Under the pieces are notes generated by a model. That model was not told the DNA's origin. It saw only the letters and a program-made list of their open reading frames with translations, and made no database searches. Positions 10,501 to 22,400 of a stretch of 64,000 nucleotides of DNA are shown piece by piece. Location of the stretch: positions 3,356,810 to 3,420,809 of the forward strand of contig NC_052357.1 of assembly GCF_009727055.1 (NCBI RefSeq). The letters are read 5' to 3'. Position 1 is the first letter of the stretch, and every line of letters begins with the position of its first letter. The translations under genes and the position numbers were made by a program. The DNA is from Benincasa hispida. Taxonomy: Eukaryota > Streptophyta > Magnoliopsida > Cucurbitales > Cucurbitaceae.

Positions 10501-13278
10501 TTCCTGCACCACCTAACTTCTGTAAATGGATGTAACCATAAGTTCATAGTGAACCGAGAAATCTCCAAATCCAATGATAGGACGTGCTGTTAACATTGTT
10601 CTTTAAAAATGGAAGAGAGTGCATGCCGATAAGAACAACGGATCTCCACATATTTCTAGAGTAGTATGATATTGTCCACTTTGGGTATAAACTCTCATAG
10701 CTTTGTTTTTGGTACCACCCAAAAGGCCTCATACCAATAGAGATAATTGTACACACTTATATACCCATGATCATTCCTTTCCCTAATCAATGTGGAATTT
10801 TGTTTGCACTCCTAACACATGCGTATATACAAAATGGTGGCAACCAATTCTATAAAACTAGAAAACAAATGATTTCAGGAGATAAAACGATGGAGACCTA
10901 GAATAAGTAAGGATGAATCCAATTAAATTATTTAGCAAGCAAGGTGGCTGATGAAAAAGTTTGCATTTCATACCACCTAAAAGTACCCATGTTTCAAAAG
11001 ATCAATGAAAAAGTATATATTTCACCATTTCTTATCAGTTCGATTTTCCTTCCTAGTTTCTAGTTAAAAAAGATAAAAGAAAAAAAAGAAAGTGTGTGAC
11101 AAACTATAGTTAATTAAATCAAATATGCGCATGTTATTTACAATGTGGACCAAATTCTACTACTAGTAGCAAGATGGTAATAGCTAGAATAATGAGCAAA
11201 ACCAAATTATAAATCAAATGATTCTCAGAAGAAAAATCCTCATAATTGCCAAATACACACACACTTATTTTCATAGTTTTCGACTGTGTATAAGTGAGAA
11301 GTCTGTAAACGGGCACTGTTTTTTAAAGGTATTCTACTATTCTTTAGTGATTATAACTTGGCAAAGGTGGAGTCTTCACAATCTCGACTTTGATAAGTAT
11401 TCTTTTAACTTTCATTGAATATACAAGGGCATACAAGATAGGAGAGCCAAACCTGTAAATAGGACTTCCCATCCAAAAGAATAACCCCTAACAAATAATT
11501 ACAAGAGGTCTAAGAGGCCTCCACCCAATAGGAAGTATTAAACCTTAAATTATCCCAATGAACATTTTGAGGGCAGTCAACCCCTTGAAAAATCCTACTA
11601 TTTCTTTCAAGCCAAACACCCCATAAAATTGCAAGAAAACAAACTTGCTAGAGGACTTTGCCCTTACAGACTGTTTATATGAAAACAAGTTCCTATCTAC
11701 TGCTGATTACTAGAACATCTCATACCTTGGCTTTGGATGTCTCAGTAGTCTTTTTCTTTTGAAGCTCCAAGCATCGCTCATTTATGTGACTTGCATTACC
11801 AAGTTTGAGCACCTCTGAAACATGTATCAGTAATGTAAGGAATACAAACACACACACAAACACAATAGACAAAAGCCAGAAGATATATATACCTTCATTA
11901 ATACAAAAGATTTTCCTAGAACCCAGGCAAATGACATTCAACTCACTTGCAAAGACAGTCTTCCTTAACTCCTTTATAAATTGTGATAGCTGTGAGTGTG
12001 TTCGACTACAAAAGTAAACTTTCAACTTCTCTTCATTAAATTCCTCTTGCTCCTCTTCGTCATCACTAGATGAACTGTTTGAAACCCCATTGACCTTCCT
12101 CTTTGACTTCCCACTACTAAGAGCCACTTCATCTTCACTTCCACAATCCTCCACCAAAAACTCTTGATCATCCATCTCCAGACCATCATTTGGAGTCTGC
12201 ATATTCTTTTTTTCCCTCATAACCAAATGGTCTTCCTCCTCTTGTGAAAACAAGTTCTGATGATTATCCTTGGGACCTTCTTTCTTATGTCTTCCTAATC
12301 CCACACCAAATTCTTTTATTTTACTCTTCTTCTCCTGATTGTAATGGTCTTGACTTACAACAAACTTCCTCATCCAATCAGGCTCGTCATCTGAATTAAA
12401 CTGTTTTTGATTTGTGCTGGTCTTGTCGGGCCCATCTTGTATCTCACTATTCTGTTTCTTCCTTTGGTCAGCCACCCATTGCAAAGCGCCACATATGATG
12501 CTTAGAGTTTTTCCCGTACCTTTAGCAACAGAATTAGTTTCAATCAAGAAATAGAAAGAAAATATTTATTTTCTTACTAGAAGACGTTGCAGCTAAATGA
12601 GACAGGATGAAATAATTTTTTTCTTAAACTGAATTCTCACTAGCAAATACCCCCTCGAGCTTTACAAACACTGTAAATTATCAAATGCAACTAATTTTAT
12701 CTCAGTTCTTCCTCCCGAGAAAATGCCGCATTTCCTCCATCCACTCAGATTTCTGATCTAACAATAGTAAGAATTTATCCAAGAATAAAGCAAGAGATAC
12801 ACATGAATCGTAGACTTCAAGTTAGAGCATTGTTCCGATAAGTATAGAGGTGAATTCACCCAGGCTCAGAATGGGGCCCTATAATTCTCAAGTAAGGTTA
12901 TCGTTGGTAGACTTTTACAATCATAACAATTCAAATATCACGAAACCACAACTGAGCATCATAAACCAGTACTAGTAGATCGCAGTAATGGAAAAAAGAA
13001 TCTCGTAATGTATGAAACAAGAGCGAAAAATGCTGTTCGAGGTTTAATCCATTCCCCATCCGAATCAGACCAAAAGCTACAGATCGAACTCAGAAAGAGA
13101 AAGAAGAAGACAGACCAGTGGGGCTTTCAAGCATGGAGATTCCGCCTTTGTTAAGAGATTTATACAGCGCCTTCATGAAATCAAACTGAATCGAGTAAGG
13201 CTTGTAAGGAAATGCCGGAAATTCGGGTTCCATTTCGTCGATTTTTTCCATCTTCTTCGAATGACGGCCACAGTCCAA
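7564..13278 (-). CDS. DDX11/CHL1-type ATP-dependent DNA helicase (Fe-S, XPD/FANCJ family), 9 exons
   Basis: Nine minus-strand exons join in frame with GT-AG introns: 13278-13116, 12519-11893, 11814-11726, 10519-10166, 9884-9591, 9509-9264, 9190-8969, 8767-8203 and 7775-7564. They total 2772 nt, or 923 aa plus stop. Visible motifs: Q-motif region FPYKPYSIQFDF; Walker A ESPTGTGKT (about residues 51-59, split by intron 1); an acidic/serine insert (SSSSDDEEEQEEF) before motif Ia VYFCSRTHSQLSQF; four Fe-S cysteines (FCINE, ERCLEL, SGCPML, GTCPYY; about 260-347); DEAH (about 390-393); motif III LAGGTLQP; motif V GGKISEGINLSDGMGR; motif VI QSIGRAIRH, split by intron 8. Family members are nuclear 5'-3' helicases acting in sister-chromatid cohesion and genome stability. 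Length fits plant orthologues as I remember them. The first Met is at 13278; Mets at 13251 or 13233 are also possible starts. No lesion seen. Confidence 0.93.
11440..11665 (-). mobile_element. LINE 3'-terminal fragment inside helicase intron 3
   Basis: The minus-strand translation gives 'WGVWLERNSRIFQGVDC', 'WDNLRFNTSYWVEAS', a stop, then 'TSCNYLLGVILLD'. This pattern is typical of the C-terminal end of plant LINE reverse-transcriptase ORFs (W-ERN-RIF, then C-N-Y near the stop). It lies wholly within the 1206-bp intron 3 (10520-11725), in the same orientation as the gene. It is truncated and non-functional. Confidence 0.6.
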
Positions 13279-13401
13279 GGCTCCAAGGCAGCCGAACCCT
13301 TTCGCGCCTTTTCTCTATTGGTTTCATTCAGTTGCCGTAGGGCGCGAAGTTCTGCCGTTTTTATACGCCATATTCTCAAGGTGCATTTCATGTAAATTTA
13401 T

Positions 13402-13441
13402 TTTATTTTAGTTACCTTTTGAAAAAGGTAACTAAAATAAA
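13402..13441. repeat. Perfect inverted repeat upstream of the helicase start
   Basis: Arms of 19 bases (13402-13420 and 13423-13441, core TTAGTTACC/GGTAACTAA) are separated by 2 bases. This would form a long hairpin about 125 bp upstream of the first helicase Met. It may be a MITE or foldback remnant, or a promoter-proximal secondary structure. Confidence 0.85.
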
Positions 13442-13450
13442 TTTTAAAAT

Positions 13451-13488
13451 CATCAATGATAAAAATTGATAGGTGTCTATCATTGATG
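13451..13488. repeat. Second inverted repeat (CATCAATGATA)
   Basis: 11-base perfect arms at 13451-13461 and 13478-13488 enclose a 16-base loop. It sits ten bases from the preceding hairpin. Short 'tatcattgatag'-type hairpins are, from memory, common intergenic repeats in cucurbit genomes. Confidence 0.75.
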
Positions 13489-13763
13489 GTTCTAAAATTT
13501 TACTATATCTTGTAAATATTCAACAGTTTTGTCATTTGAAATAATTTTTCTTTTGAAAATCTAAATATTATTGTAAAATTGAGGTTAGGCAACAGTGGGA
13601 ATCGGATATCAACCAAATATAATATTAAAATAAATAAATATACGACAAAATACATTTTTGGTCCCCCATATTTACAGTTATATCTATTTGGTCTATGAAG
13701 TTTTAAAATATACACTTTAGTCTCTAGGTTTGCAAAATCTATATTATATTAAAATGGATAAAA
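13489..13763. other. AT-rich intergenic repeat-like DNA
   Basis: No gene. It contains phrases such as 'tttttggtccc' and 'tttggtctatg' that look like dispersed non-coding repeat sequence. Confidence 0.35.
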
Positions 13764-14340
13764 TGTAGAGAACCCTCCATTTTCAATTTTATTCTCATTT
13801 TACCCTCAACTCCTATTTAAGAGGCATTTCACAAATCGATGAATCAAAAACATCTTTTGAGTCAAGCATCTCATTTGAATAACTACCCACATTTTACAAA
13901 GATATCATCTATACATTTTTCAATCCTTCCAAAATGGTAGAACATTTTATCATTGAAGAAGATATGTCATTTATATTTTTCTTAGTACAAAATTTCCATC
14001 TCTCTCATCCATTCGTTTTTCAATATTTCTAAAGGAATACTATGATAGAACACCTTTCGCATAGAACAATGTATGGTTGAAGAAGATATGTCATCCATGT
14101 TTTTTTTTTTTTTTTTGTATCGATTTTTCATCTCTCATCTATATGTTCTTTTAATACTTTTAAAGGAATTCTACGGTAGAACACCTTTCACAGTATCTAT
14201 GAAATAATATACCACACAATTACAGAGATAATACATGATTAAATATACATAGAGAAACATTTGAAAATAGATAACAAATCTTAACAATAAAATGTTCTAT
14301 TTGGCATAAAATTAAGTTAAAATATACAATTATGTTAACA
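13764..14340 (-). mobile_element. Putative 3' LTR of copia element I
   Basis: The high end reads TTATGTTAACA, followed at once by 'tcccctcaaactc'. On the minus strand this is a purine-rich GAGTTTGAGGGGA tract, a typical copia polypurine tract abutting the 3' LTR. The low boundary (TGTAGAGAACC at 13764) is proposed from TG...CA ends only. Inside, a ~130-bp unit containing 'gaagaagatatgtcat' and 'taaaggaat' is repeated about twice (roughly 13930-14060 and 14065-14190). A poly-T tract is at ~14100. Confidence 0.4.
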
Positions 14341-14359
14341 TCCCCTCAAACTCAAGATG

Positions 14360-15790
14360 GTAGAGTCAAGATCAACTTGAGTTTGCAATGTAAAGGACTG
14401 AAGCGAGCAAGAGATAGAGCTTTGGTGAAGACGTTAGTAGGTTGCTCGGTAGTGGATATGGATTGTACACAAAGGGTAGTGCTCTGAAGATGATATCGAC
14501 AAAATGACAGTTATTCTTGATGTGCTTCATTCTTTCATGAAAAACATCATTATGAACAATTTGAATAGCACAGCGATTGTCATAATAAAGAATACGGGAG
14601 AGTGTTGAGGGGCTCCCATATCGGCAAGGAGCCAACAAAGCTATATCACCTTTGAAGTAGCATCAGCTAGCTCATGATATTTAGACTTTGTGCTAGAATA
14701 AGAAACAACAATTTGTTTCTTACCACACCAGGAAATGAGAGAAACACCAAGATAAAAGCAATAACCTATGATGGATCGTCATTTCGTAGGATTGCTAGCC
14801 CAGTCAGCATCAGAGTATCCAAATAAACCAAGGAAGGTTGTGAAGAAAACTGAAGGCCATGACCCAGAGTGCCTTTAATATAGCGGAGAATGTGAAGCAC
14901 AATAGTGAAATGTATAGTGTGAGGAGCTGCCATGAATTGACTGAGAACATGGACTGCATAGACAATATTTAGACGAATCACAGTCAAGTAGATATGATTA
15001 CCAACAAGTTGCTGATAAAGGGCGGGATATTCAAAAGGAACACCATCAAAAGGAGTCAGACGAACATTCAAATCCAAAAGTGTTAATGATGTGACAAAGT
15101 CAGTGATACTAGATCAAGCCAAGAGATCAGAAGTATAATTTGTTTGAGACAAGTAGTATCCATTAAAGCAAGATATGACCTGAAGGCCAATAAAATAATT
15201 GTGTGATGAATATTATAAAATAGAATATAATTGCATGATTTATTTTATAGCATGTTCATGCATCATATAATATAACTGCTATAATATATGTTTGTATGCA
15301 TAATAACATTGTCGTGCATCATTTATATTTCTAAATCCTTCATCTCGAAGTGCTTTCCCATATAACATTGCAGATCTAATATGGCTTGAGGATCATCACT
15401 TGTAATAATCATGCCATCGATACACAAAAGGAGAAGAACGATACCATGTCGATTCTGATGAGTAAAAAGTGCAGAATCATAAAAGCTAGAGGTGAACCTG
15501 AGTTGGGTGATAGTGGAATGAAAGTTGTAAACCAAGCTTGTGGAGCTTATTTTAGCCCATATAGTGTACGGTGAAGAAGATAAACTTTCTGAGGTGGAGG
15601 AAATATGTCAGTTGGCAGCTTTATATATACCTCCTCAAATAGAGTGTCGTTGAGAAATGCATTTTTATCATCTGTCTAAAGAATGAGCCATTATTTAGCA
15701 GCTGCTACGACCAAAAGACTGGGAACATGAAGGAATGAAATTCCTTTACGGAAGCGCGTGAATGTCATGCAATCAAAATTCAATTTGAAA
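14360..15790 (-). pseudogene. Copia reverse transcriptase-RNase H remnant (element I)
   Basis: The minus-strand order is RT then RNase H. RT pieces include 'KNAFLNDTLFEEVYIKLP' (about 15610-15670) and 'CIDGMIITSDDP' (about 15400, the decayed YVDD box) with 'GKHFEMKDLEI'. They continue in 'LNIVYAVHVLSQFMAAP' and 'ILRYIKGTLGHGL' (14766-15077). RNase H follows with 'YYDNRCAIQIVHNDVFHERM' and 'KHIKNNCHFV' (14480-14600). Stops, frameshifts and the altered catalytic box show it is dead. The 5' half (gag, PR, IN) and 5' LTR are missing. Confidence 0.8.
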
Positions 15791-15799
15791 CCATAGAGA

Positions 15800-16670
15800 A
15801 ATTCCTATAGAATTGTAATAGGACAAATATAAAAATTAATCTTATAAGCATGCTTTCTAATTTGATAGAAAGAGAAGTAGAAATTACTCATCCTTGTAGA
15901 ACTCTTTCTTCATGAAAATCCTCTCCACGTGTCACGAACACAGGAACTCCTTCCTTCGACAAAAATAGCACGAATACTACAATTTTTCCAATGAACAGGA
16001 CACCACTACTTGGAGCCTCTATTATTCTTAGGACAAGAGATGGGAAGTGTATGATCTCCTTTTGCTTTTGGAAGAAGGGAAAGGCAGAGAGATTTGACAG
16101 GAAATTGAGATAGTTTTTTTTTTTCCTTTTGAGAGAGTTCTCTGTAGACTTTTCACGTATCACAAATCTATCGATTCACAACAGACTAATAAAAAAGGAG
16201 GGAAAGGAGTTACCATAACTCTCTCCTATACATGCAGCTATAACTTTCCTGTAATGGGGAATTATTTCATTATAATAATATTATATTGATAATATAATAT
16301 TAATAAAATTAATAATATAACATATGATTGATTAATTAACTATTAATTAATAAACCATATATTATGCAGCTTAATTGTATTAAATACAACTCTCTCTTAT
16401 AACCTATAGTTTTAATATGAGTCTTATTCATATTACTTTTAACCTATAGTATTTATATAAATCTCATTCATATAAATAATATTTGAATCAATATTTATCT
16501 CGCACATATTATATAGTTTTAATTATAAATCATATTTATAATTAACTATATACTATAATGTATCAACATACATTATACTTATTAATCAAATTAATATAAT
16601 TAACAAATTTAATTCCCTCAAATAATTTGAACAATTCAAATTATTCAAAAAATAATTATCCATTTTTTTA
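15800..16670 (-). mobile_element. Truncated AT-rich copia LTR fragment
   Basis: The stretch 16220-16650 strongly resembles the AT-rich interior of the minus-strand LTRs at 51.4-51.8 kb and 55.8-56.1 kb ('aacctatagttttaatatga', 'tcttattcat', 'tatttatctc'). Neither LTR end is recognisable. The 91-codon frame at 15888-16163 is inside this fragment and shows no protein family. Confidence 0.5.
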
Positions 16671-16798
16671 TCCTTAGGGGTCATTTGGTTTAAGATTTTA
16701 TAGATACCTGGAAATAAAGAATACCTGAGAATCGGATACCTATGAATAGGATGTCCAGGAATCAATTATGACTATGTTTGGTTGTGCATGGGAAATGT

Positions 16799-17026
16799 TG
16801 TTGGGTTTTATGCCCTAAAATTCGTAGATAGTAAATATTATTGACCGTCATCAATAAAGAGTTATAGATGTTAATTCAATAAATGTTATTGTTTGTGTTG
16901 TTTATCTATTTTGTCTTAATAACCCTAAATTTAATAAATTAACAACCAAGATTGCTTTATGAGTTTTGAACTGTATGTGAAGACATACATGGATCATGTT
17001 CAAGATACAACCTAAAGGGACTATGG
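16799..17026 (+). mobile_element. LTR G, first part (plus strand; interrupted)
   Basis: It starts TGTTGGGTTTTATGCCC, the canonical start of this LTR family. It stops at TATGG, where minus-strand element F begins, and resumes at 40686. Sequence across the join (cctaaaggga-ctatgg | tataggg-ataaggttggg) reads continuously with the reverse complement of 59086-59150 in another LTR, so the two halves are one split LTR. Confidence 0.8.
17022..17026. repeat. Left target-site duplication of element F (TATGG)
   Basis: Five bases directly outside the LTR end TGAAAGAAATC. The matching copy is at 40686-40690, after the other LTR end. Confidence 0.75.
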
Positions 17027-18677
17027 TGAAAGAAATCTAAAATGGGGATTTCCATGAGCAGCGGAAGGGATCGTTCCAAATTCCATTCAAATTGAACACA
17101 AACAATTACAGTCTAAAATGGAAACTAACAGGTCGTGCATATATATAGAAATTACAGCATGTTACAGGTGATTCAAGGAATAGAGTATGCGTACCTTTGA
17201 AGAACTTGTATCCATCGAATAGTCTACAATGCATCCACAGCAACACTCGAACGCAAAGAACAGAACAACACGAACAACGAACACAGCCTCTATGAACGTC
17301 TGAATGCTCCTCAAACCCAATCGAGTCCAACTCGATTCACGAACAGAGTAAAGACAACACCACAAGTGTTACCTTGGTATTCTCGGTGTGAAAATCCAGG
17401 AGTTGTGGGTTCTGTATGATCTTGGCTTGAGGAAGAGAGGAGGTTTACGATCGAGTAAGTGGGAGATAAAATATTGTCTATCGCATAGACGATGTACTCG
17501 ATCGTATAGCAACGATCAGTTGAGTAACTATCGTATAGTCAACTCTAAACGATCGTTTAGTCTCTCAACGACTATCGCTTAGTAAAACAATTTACTTGAT
17601 AGCCCTTTTCTATAAGCAATTTCCGAATGAAACAACTACTAAATTTTGGAAAACTATTTTCCTTTTATCTCACGGTTACCATAAAACTTCCAATAACCTC
17701 CTACTCAATCGGTTATTAGAGAAAAAGAATTAATTATCATATAATTAATATATTATAAATAAATATGATAACCAACCTATCATATTATATTTATAACCTA
17801 TAGTTTTAATATTTCATCTCATGAAACATATAAACCATAGTTCTTTTTCTATTTTATGGTACTTAATGTAAATCATATTTACATTAATTCCTCCAAATAA
17901 TATATCTCATACATCACACCAATTATATCATATATAATTGCATTGATTCCGGATTTAGTACGCAGAGAGGAGCTGGTAACATTAATGCGGGCAAGTAGCT
18001 TGATTGGTTCGAATCCAAGTCGTGAGATGGCAGTGACCTCTTGTTAATTTGAACACTTCAAACTAACTTAAAATCTGATTCTCAACTTGAACCCACTAAG
18101 CTACCAAGGGGCCCTTATGGACCTGTAGCTTGAAGCCCCAACGGTACGTAAACAACTGACTAAACTCTTTAGTCACGAGATCCACCATCTGTTAATTGTC
18201 GGGCACACTACTAAAGACCGACAACTGTACTATTCGCACTACAGATATATTTCTGTGTCAATATTAACCAATCAACAGTGCAATAACCCTTCACAAATCG
18301 TTCGTAAGTACAGCTAAGCCATTTTACCGTTATGCCCCTGTAGTTACATCTAACTCCTTAAGTATCACTAATTTCTCTAATGAACAATCAGTCATAGTCC
18401 TACTATGACTGAGTCCTCTCTTCCAAAGAGATGGTGCGGCCACTATGTTCAAGACTTGGAATCAGCCCTTAAGGGAGCGATTTATCTACTTACTGCTACT
18501 TCGGAGAAGAAGTGAATTACATCTTTTGTAACTGAATTCCCAACTCCCCAATTAGACGAATCCCCAAAAAGATAGGCTTTTTGAGTTGGCAATCTAGCCA
18601 CTCTCACCCATACTAATAAAAAAATTGCCCTCATAGGCAGAAGTTCCCAAAACACTTATGATTAAGATCATGTCACC
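17027..18677 (-). mobile_element. Element F 3' LTR, part 1
   Basis: It starts (plus strand) TGAAAGAAATC with 'gatttccatgagcagcgg', like the LTR ends at 30946 and 38354. It includes a CGATCGTTTAG-motif cluster (about 17450-17585) and the AT-rich LTR interior. It is interrupted at 18677 by the hAT. Confidence 0.8.
18670..18677. repeat. Left 8-bp TSD of the hAT (ATGTCACC)
   Basis: Identical to 23003-23010. The unfilled site is visible in the paralogous LTR at about 30833-30840 (tcatgtcacctatggt). Confidence 0.9.
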
Positions 18678-19582
18678 TAGGGTTGGCAACGGGACCGAGG
18701 CGAGGCAAGACATCCCCCGTCCCTGGCCTCGTGTGGGAAATTCTCCCCCATCCCCGCCCCCGTCTTGCCATTTGAAGGCGGGGACGGGGGCACGGATTCC
18801 TTGTCAGAGGAAATGGGGTCCCCGCGAGGCCCCATTCCCCGTTTTCCTGCAGGGATTCCCCTACTAGTTTCCCGCAGGGATTCCCATTTTCTTAATTAAA
18901 ATTTGATTTAAAATTTGATTATTTCACAAAAACTAAACAAAATTTAATAGCTAATCTATGAAATAAACACAATTTAGAAGCTCACAAATCCATTAAATAA
19001 GTTTATCGGATTCCTCGTTTTTTTTAATTCAATTGATTTTATTTAAAATTTGACTAGTCCATAAAAAATAAATAAAATATAATAAACTAATCTATGAAAA
19101 TAAACACAATTTAAAAGCTGAAAAATCTATTAAATAAGTTTACAACTTAAAATTAAATAAAGTTTGAATAAGGAAGTCAATTAAAGGCAAATGTCTTTTA
19201 CATTTAAAATATATAAATTGCTCGTCTTTTTCTCTTCACCGATGACTTCACATTCAAATCTTTCTCCTTTCTTGGCATCATCCCATCCTTAGTTGTGAGT
19301 ATTATTCATTCCTACATTTAAAATATAATTAACAAATAATATCACAAAAAAAAAAAAATAGACCACAAAAAATAAAAAGTGTCATAAGAAAATAATGTTA
19401 ATCCTTGAGCATACCTTAGTCGCCATCTTCATTAGAATCATCTGCATCTTCTAAAATAATTGCTAAATGTTTAACCATTTCTTTTCCCGTGCTAGTACTT
19501 TATATTGTCACATATTTGTAATAAAAGAAAATATTTATTAATATATTAAATGCTAAAAAGAGGTAAAAACAAAATAAATAAA

Positions 19583-21420
19583 CTAACTTGTCAAAACTTC
19601 AGTTGCAATCCAATTTTGAGCGTACATCAAAGCTTCTATCTTCTTCAGATGAAGTTTGTTACGATGTGGGCTTACAATCCTACTACAGGTACTAAAAGAC
19701 TCTGATGCAACGCTAGATAACGGGATGGCTAATATGTTTCTTACAATTTCTTGTAAAATGGGATACTTGACACCATTCAATTTTCATCAACTCAAAATGT
19801 CAAAATCAGATGTTCGATGTAAGACAGGTTCATCCAAATATGCATCAAACTGTTGCTTCTGATTCATATTATTGAAATTTGATACAAACAAGTCATAATC
19901 ATTCAAATCATCAAATTCTATATTCTGTGAGGTTTCATCTTAGAGTGATAATCATCACCTTCACCTTCATGGTTCAGCTGATATTTTGTTTCCAAATCTG
20001 AACAAATTTTTTTAATCCTTTCCACTTCAAGAAAAAAACTATCTCCATAAATTCTAGGGAAGTAGAACTCAATCAACTTCAATTTGTAATGTGGATCTAA
20101 AACTACAACTATGACCATTACCCCATGAATTTTCTTTCAATACTTATCAAACTTTGAAATCATATTTAAAGCCATGTCTCTTATCTCTTGAATGCCAGAA
20201 TTCGTCCACTCAGAAATAGCCAATTTCAATTTACAAATTTTTGGGAAAAAATATTAGCAGTAGGATATATGGATTCATAAAAATATTTCAGTCACGTGAT
20301 GAAATATTTTCAGTTTCTCACATATCTCTTTTGCCAATCTTGATCAAGGCAGACACTTGTACTTTGGTTCTCGTTGTTTTCATCGATAAAAAACAACATT
20401 GTACTTCAATGCAGTGACCAACATAAAATATGTAGAATTCCACCTAGTACAACAATCAAGGCTCAACATCTGACCATCATAAACATTCAACTGACGAGCA
20501 GTGTCCTCAAATTTCTCCTTCTTCTTTTGTGTATGCCCCCAAAAAGACACACTACTACGTACTCTTTTGATCCCATCTCCTATCAATGCCAACCTATCTT
20601 TCATAATTAAGTTCAGAATATGAGCACAACACCGCATATGAAATAAACTCCCATCCAATATTAAGTTTCTACACAAACTATCAACAAGCATATTAACCAT
20701 AGAGTCATTTTTACTACAATTATCTACAATTACAAATGACAATTTTCGATCAATATTCCAGTCTAACGGACATTCCATTATTTCTTCATGAAGCATCTCA
20801 GAAGTGTGTGGAGAAGGGACATATATAAACCTGATTATTTTGTTTTGTAAAACCCAACTATCATCAACAAAACGTGCAGTGACAGCCATATAACCTTTTG
20901 TTTGGTGGTTGGAAGTCCACATGTCCGTTGTAAGAGTAATTTTTCTCTTGATCTCATTCAACAATATCATGAGTTTCAACTTTTCAATCTCATAAATTTT
21001 CAAAATCTTCTTTTTTATTGTGTTTCTTGACACCATCTTAAACAATGGTTGGATGATATTACAAAATTCCCTAAAACCTTCATGCTCAATATTGAGAGAA
21101 GATATTCATGTTTTATTATCATCCTAGCTAATGCTTTTTTTTGCAGCTTCCTGATCGAAGTTTATATAAACTCAATATATTGTTCTCTCTATCAGGATTC
21201 AATAGGGACTTTCGTATGTCCTTTTGTCTTTTATATAGGCATATCTTAATATGGTCATACAAATATTTGGTTCCATTTTTACTTTCACCCCCTAATTTTT
21301 GTTTGCAATAATTACAAACTGCCTTGTTTACTCCATCTATTTTTTGTTTCTTAAAATGGTTTCAAACAACCAATGTCAATCTCCTCTTTAAAGATCCTTT
21401 CTCAATATCCTCACCAAGAA
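19583..21420 (-). pseudogene. hAT transposase (BED finger, RICESLEEPER/Ac-like), broken
   Basis: The minus strand encodes the expected domain order. A BED-type finger lies at about 21240-21380 (CNYCKQ ... YDHIKIC). The catalytic-core frame at 20380-21045 carries 'ITLTTDMWTSNHQTKGYMAV', 'FVIVDNCSKNDSMVNML', 'MRCCAHILNLIMKD' and 'DCCTRWNSTYFML'. A DUF4413-like segment 'VLDPHYKLKLIEF' is at 19918-20118. The C-terminal hATC dimerisation domain is at 19583-19780 ('LAIPLSSVASESFSTCSRIV', 'ALMYAQNWI'). The conserved Trp before NHFKK in the BED finger reads TGA. Further stops lie between 20118 and 20380 and around 19.8-19.9 kb. It cannot make a full transposase. Confidence 0.85.
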
Positions 21421-21593
21421 TAACACAATTATCAACATTCAAATTATCATCATTTGAAGAGCATGCAGTTCAATTTGGAGTTCAATTTGGGGTTGAATCT
21501 GGAATTGGACTTGGAGAATCTTTATTTGTAGAAGGTGATGAAGACATTGTTTTCAACCTACTAAAGATTTAATTTAAAAAACCCTCGTTAGAC

Positions 21594-21890
21594 TTGGACT
21601 TAAATTTCAAAGCATTCAAATATATTCAAAGCATTCAACCCCAAAATTCAAAGCATTCAAACAATGTCTTAGAATTAAAATTCAAACGCCAAAAGCATTC
21701 AAAAAGACTCAAAGAATTCAAGCATATTCAACCCAAAATTCAAGAATTAGAATTATGGAGATACTTTTCAAACATATTAAACCCCAAAATTCAAAGCATT
21801 CAAACATATTCAAGCCTAAAATTCAGAGCATTCAAACATACACAAACATACTTTTCAAACATATTATTTACTAATATTTATAAAATTTAA
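21594..21890. repeat. Degenerate tandem repeat (ATTCAAAGCATTCAAACATATTCAA-like)
   Basis: The words 'attcaaagcattcaaa' and 'catattcaa' recur many times with variable spacing across about 300 bp inside the hAT. The frame through it is Lys/Phe/Ser-rich and not a real protein. Confidence 0.7.
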
Positions 21891-22079
21891 ATTTGAGGGA
21901 TTAAATTTACAACGAAAAAAATATCAAACGGCCAAACAGGAGAATGAAAGGAAATTTTTACCAGCTTGAACGGCAACAGATCTCAGACGACAGTGGCTTG
22001 AAGCCTTGAATGGAAAAATCTCGCCTCTCGAAATAGCACAAAGTCTCTTTTTTTCAAATGAAAAACAAAACAAAACAAT

Positions 22080-22400
22080 CAAAATTCTTTCTAGATCTTG
22101 CCACTCAAACGGACGGCAGCAGCTCGAACTCGAATGGACAGTCTTGAAAGCAATCTCGAATGGATAGGCTCGAACTCGAACGAACAGTCTTGAACGAACA
22201 GGCTTGAACTCGGAAGTCGGACGATAGTTCTTCTTCACTTCACGGCTGACGGCAGATGCAACACCCAAGGCCTTCGGCTTCAGTCTTCACCCAACACCCA
22301 AGTTCTTCTTCCTTCGCCTTCAGTCTTCACCCAACGCCCAAGTTCTTTTTCCTTCGCCTTCAGTCTTCACTCGGAACTCGAAACTCAAATGGACAGTCTT
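22080..22400. repeat. Minisatellites in the hAT 5' region
   Basis: Two repeat types. At 22110-22215, copies of 'ctcgaactcgaa(t/c)gga' and 'acagtcttgaa' alternate. At 22268-22370, a unit of about 48 bp with 'cttcagtcttcacccaac' and 'cccaagttcttcttccttcg' occurs about twice, plus a partial. They lie upstream of the transposase start and may be part of its promoter region, an inference. Confidence 0.7.

Noticed and set aside
15888..16163. 91-codon minus ORF as a possible gene
   Set aside because: Lies in a truncated LTR fragment, and its Lys/Phe-rich text has no family match that I recognise.
20374..20610. 78-codon plus-strand ORF
   Set aside because: Antisense to the hAT transposase.
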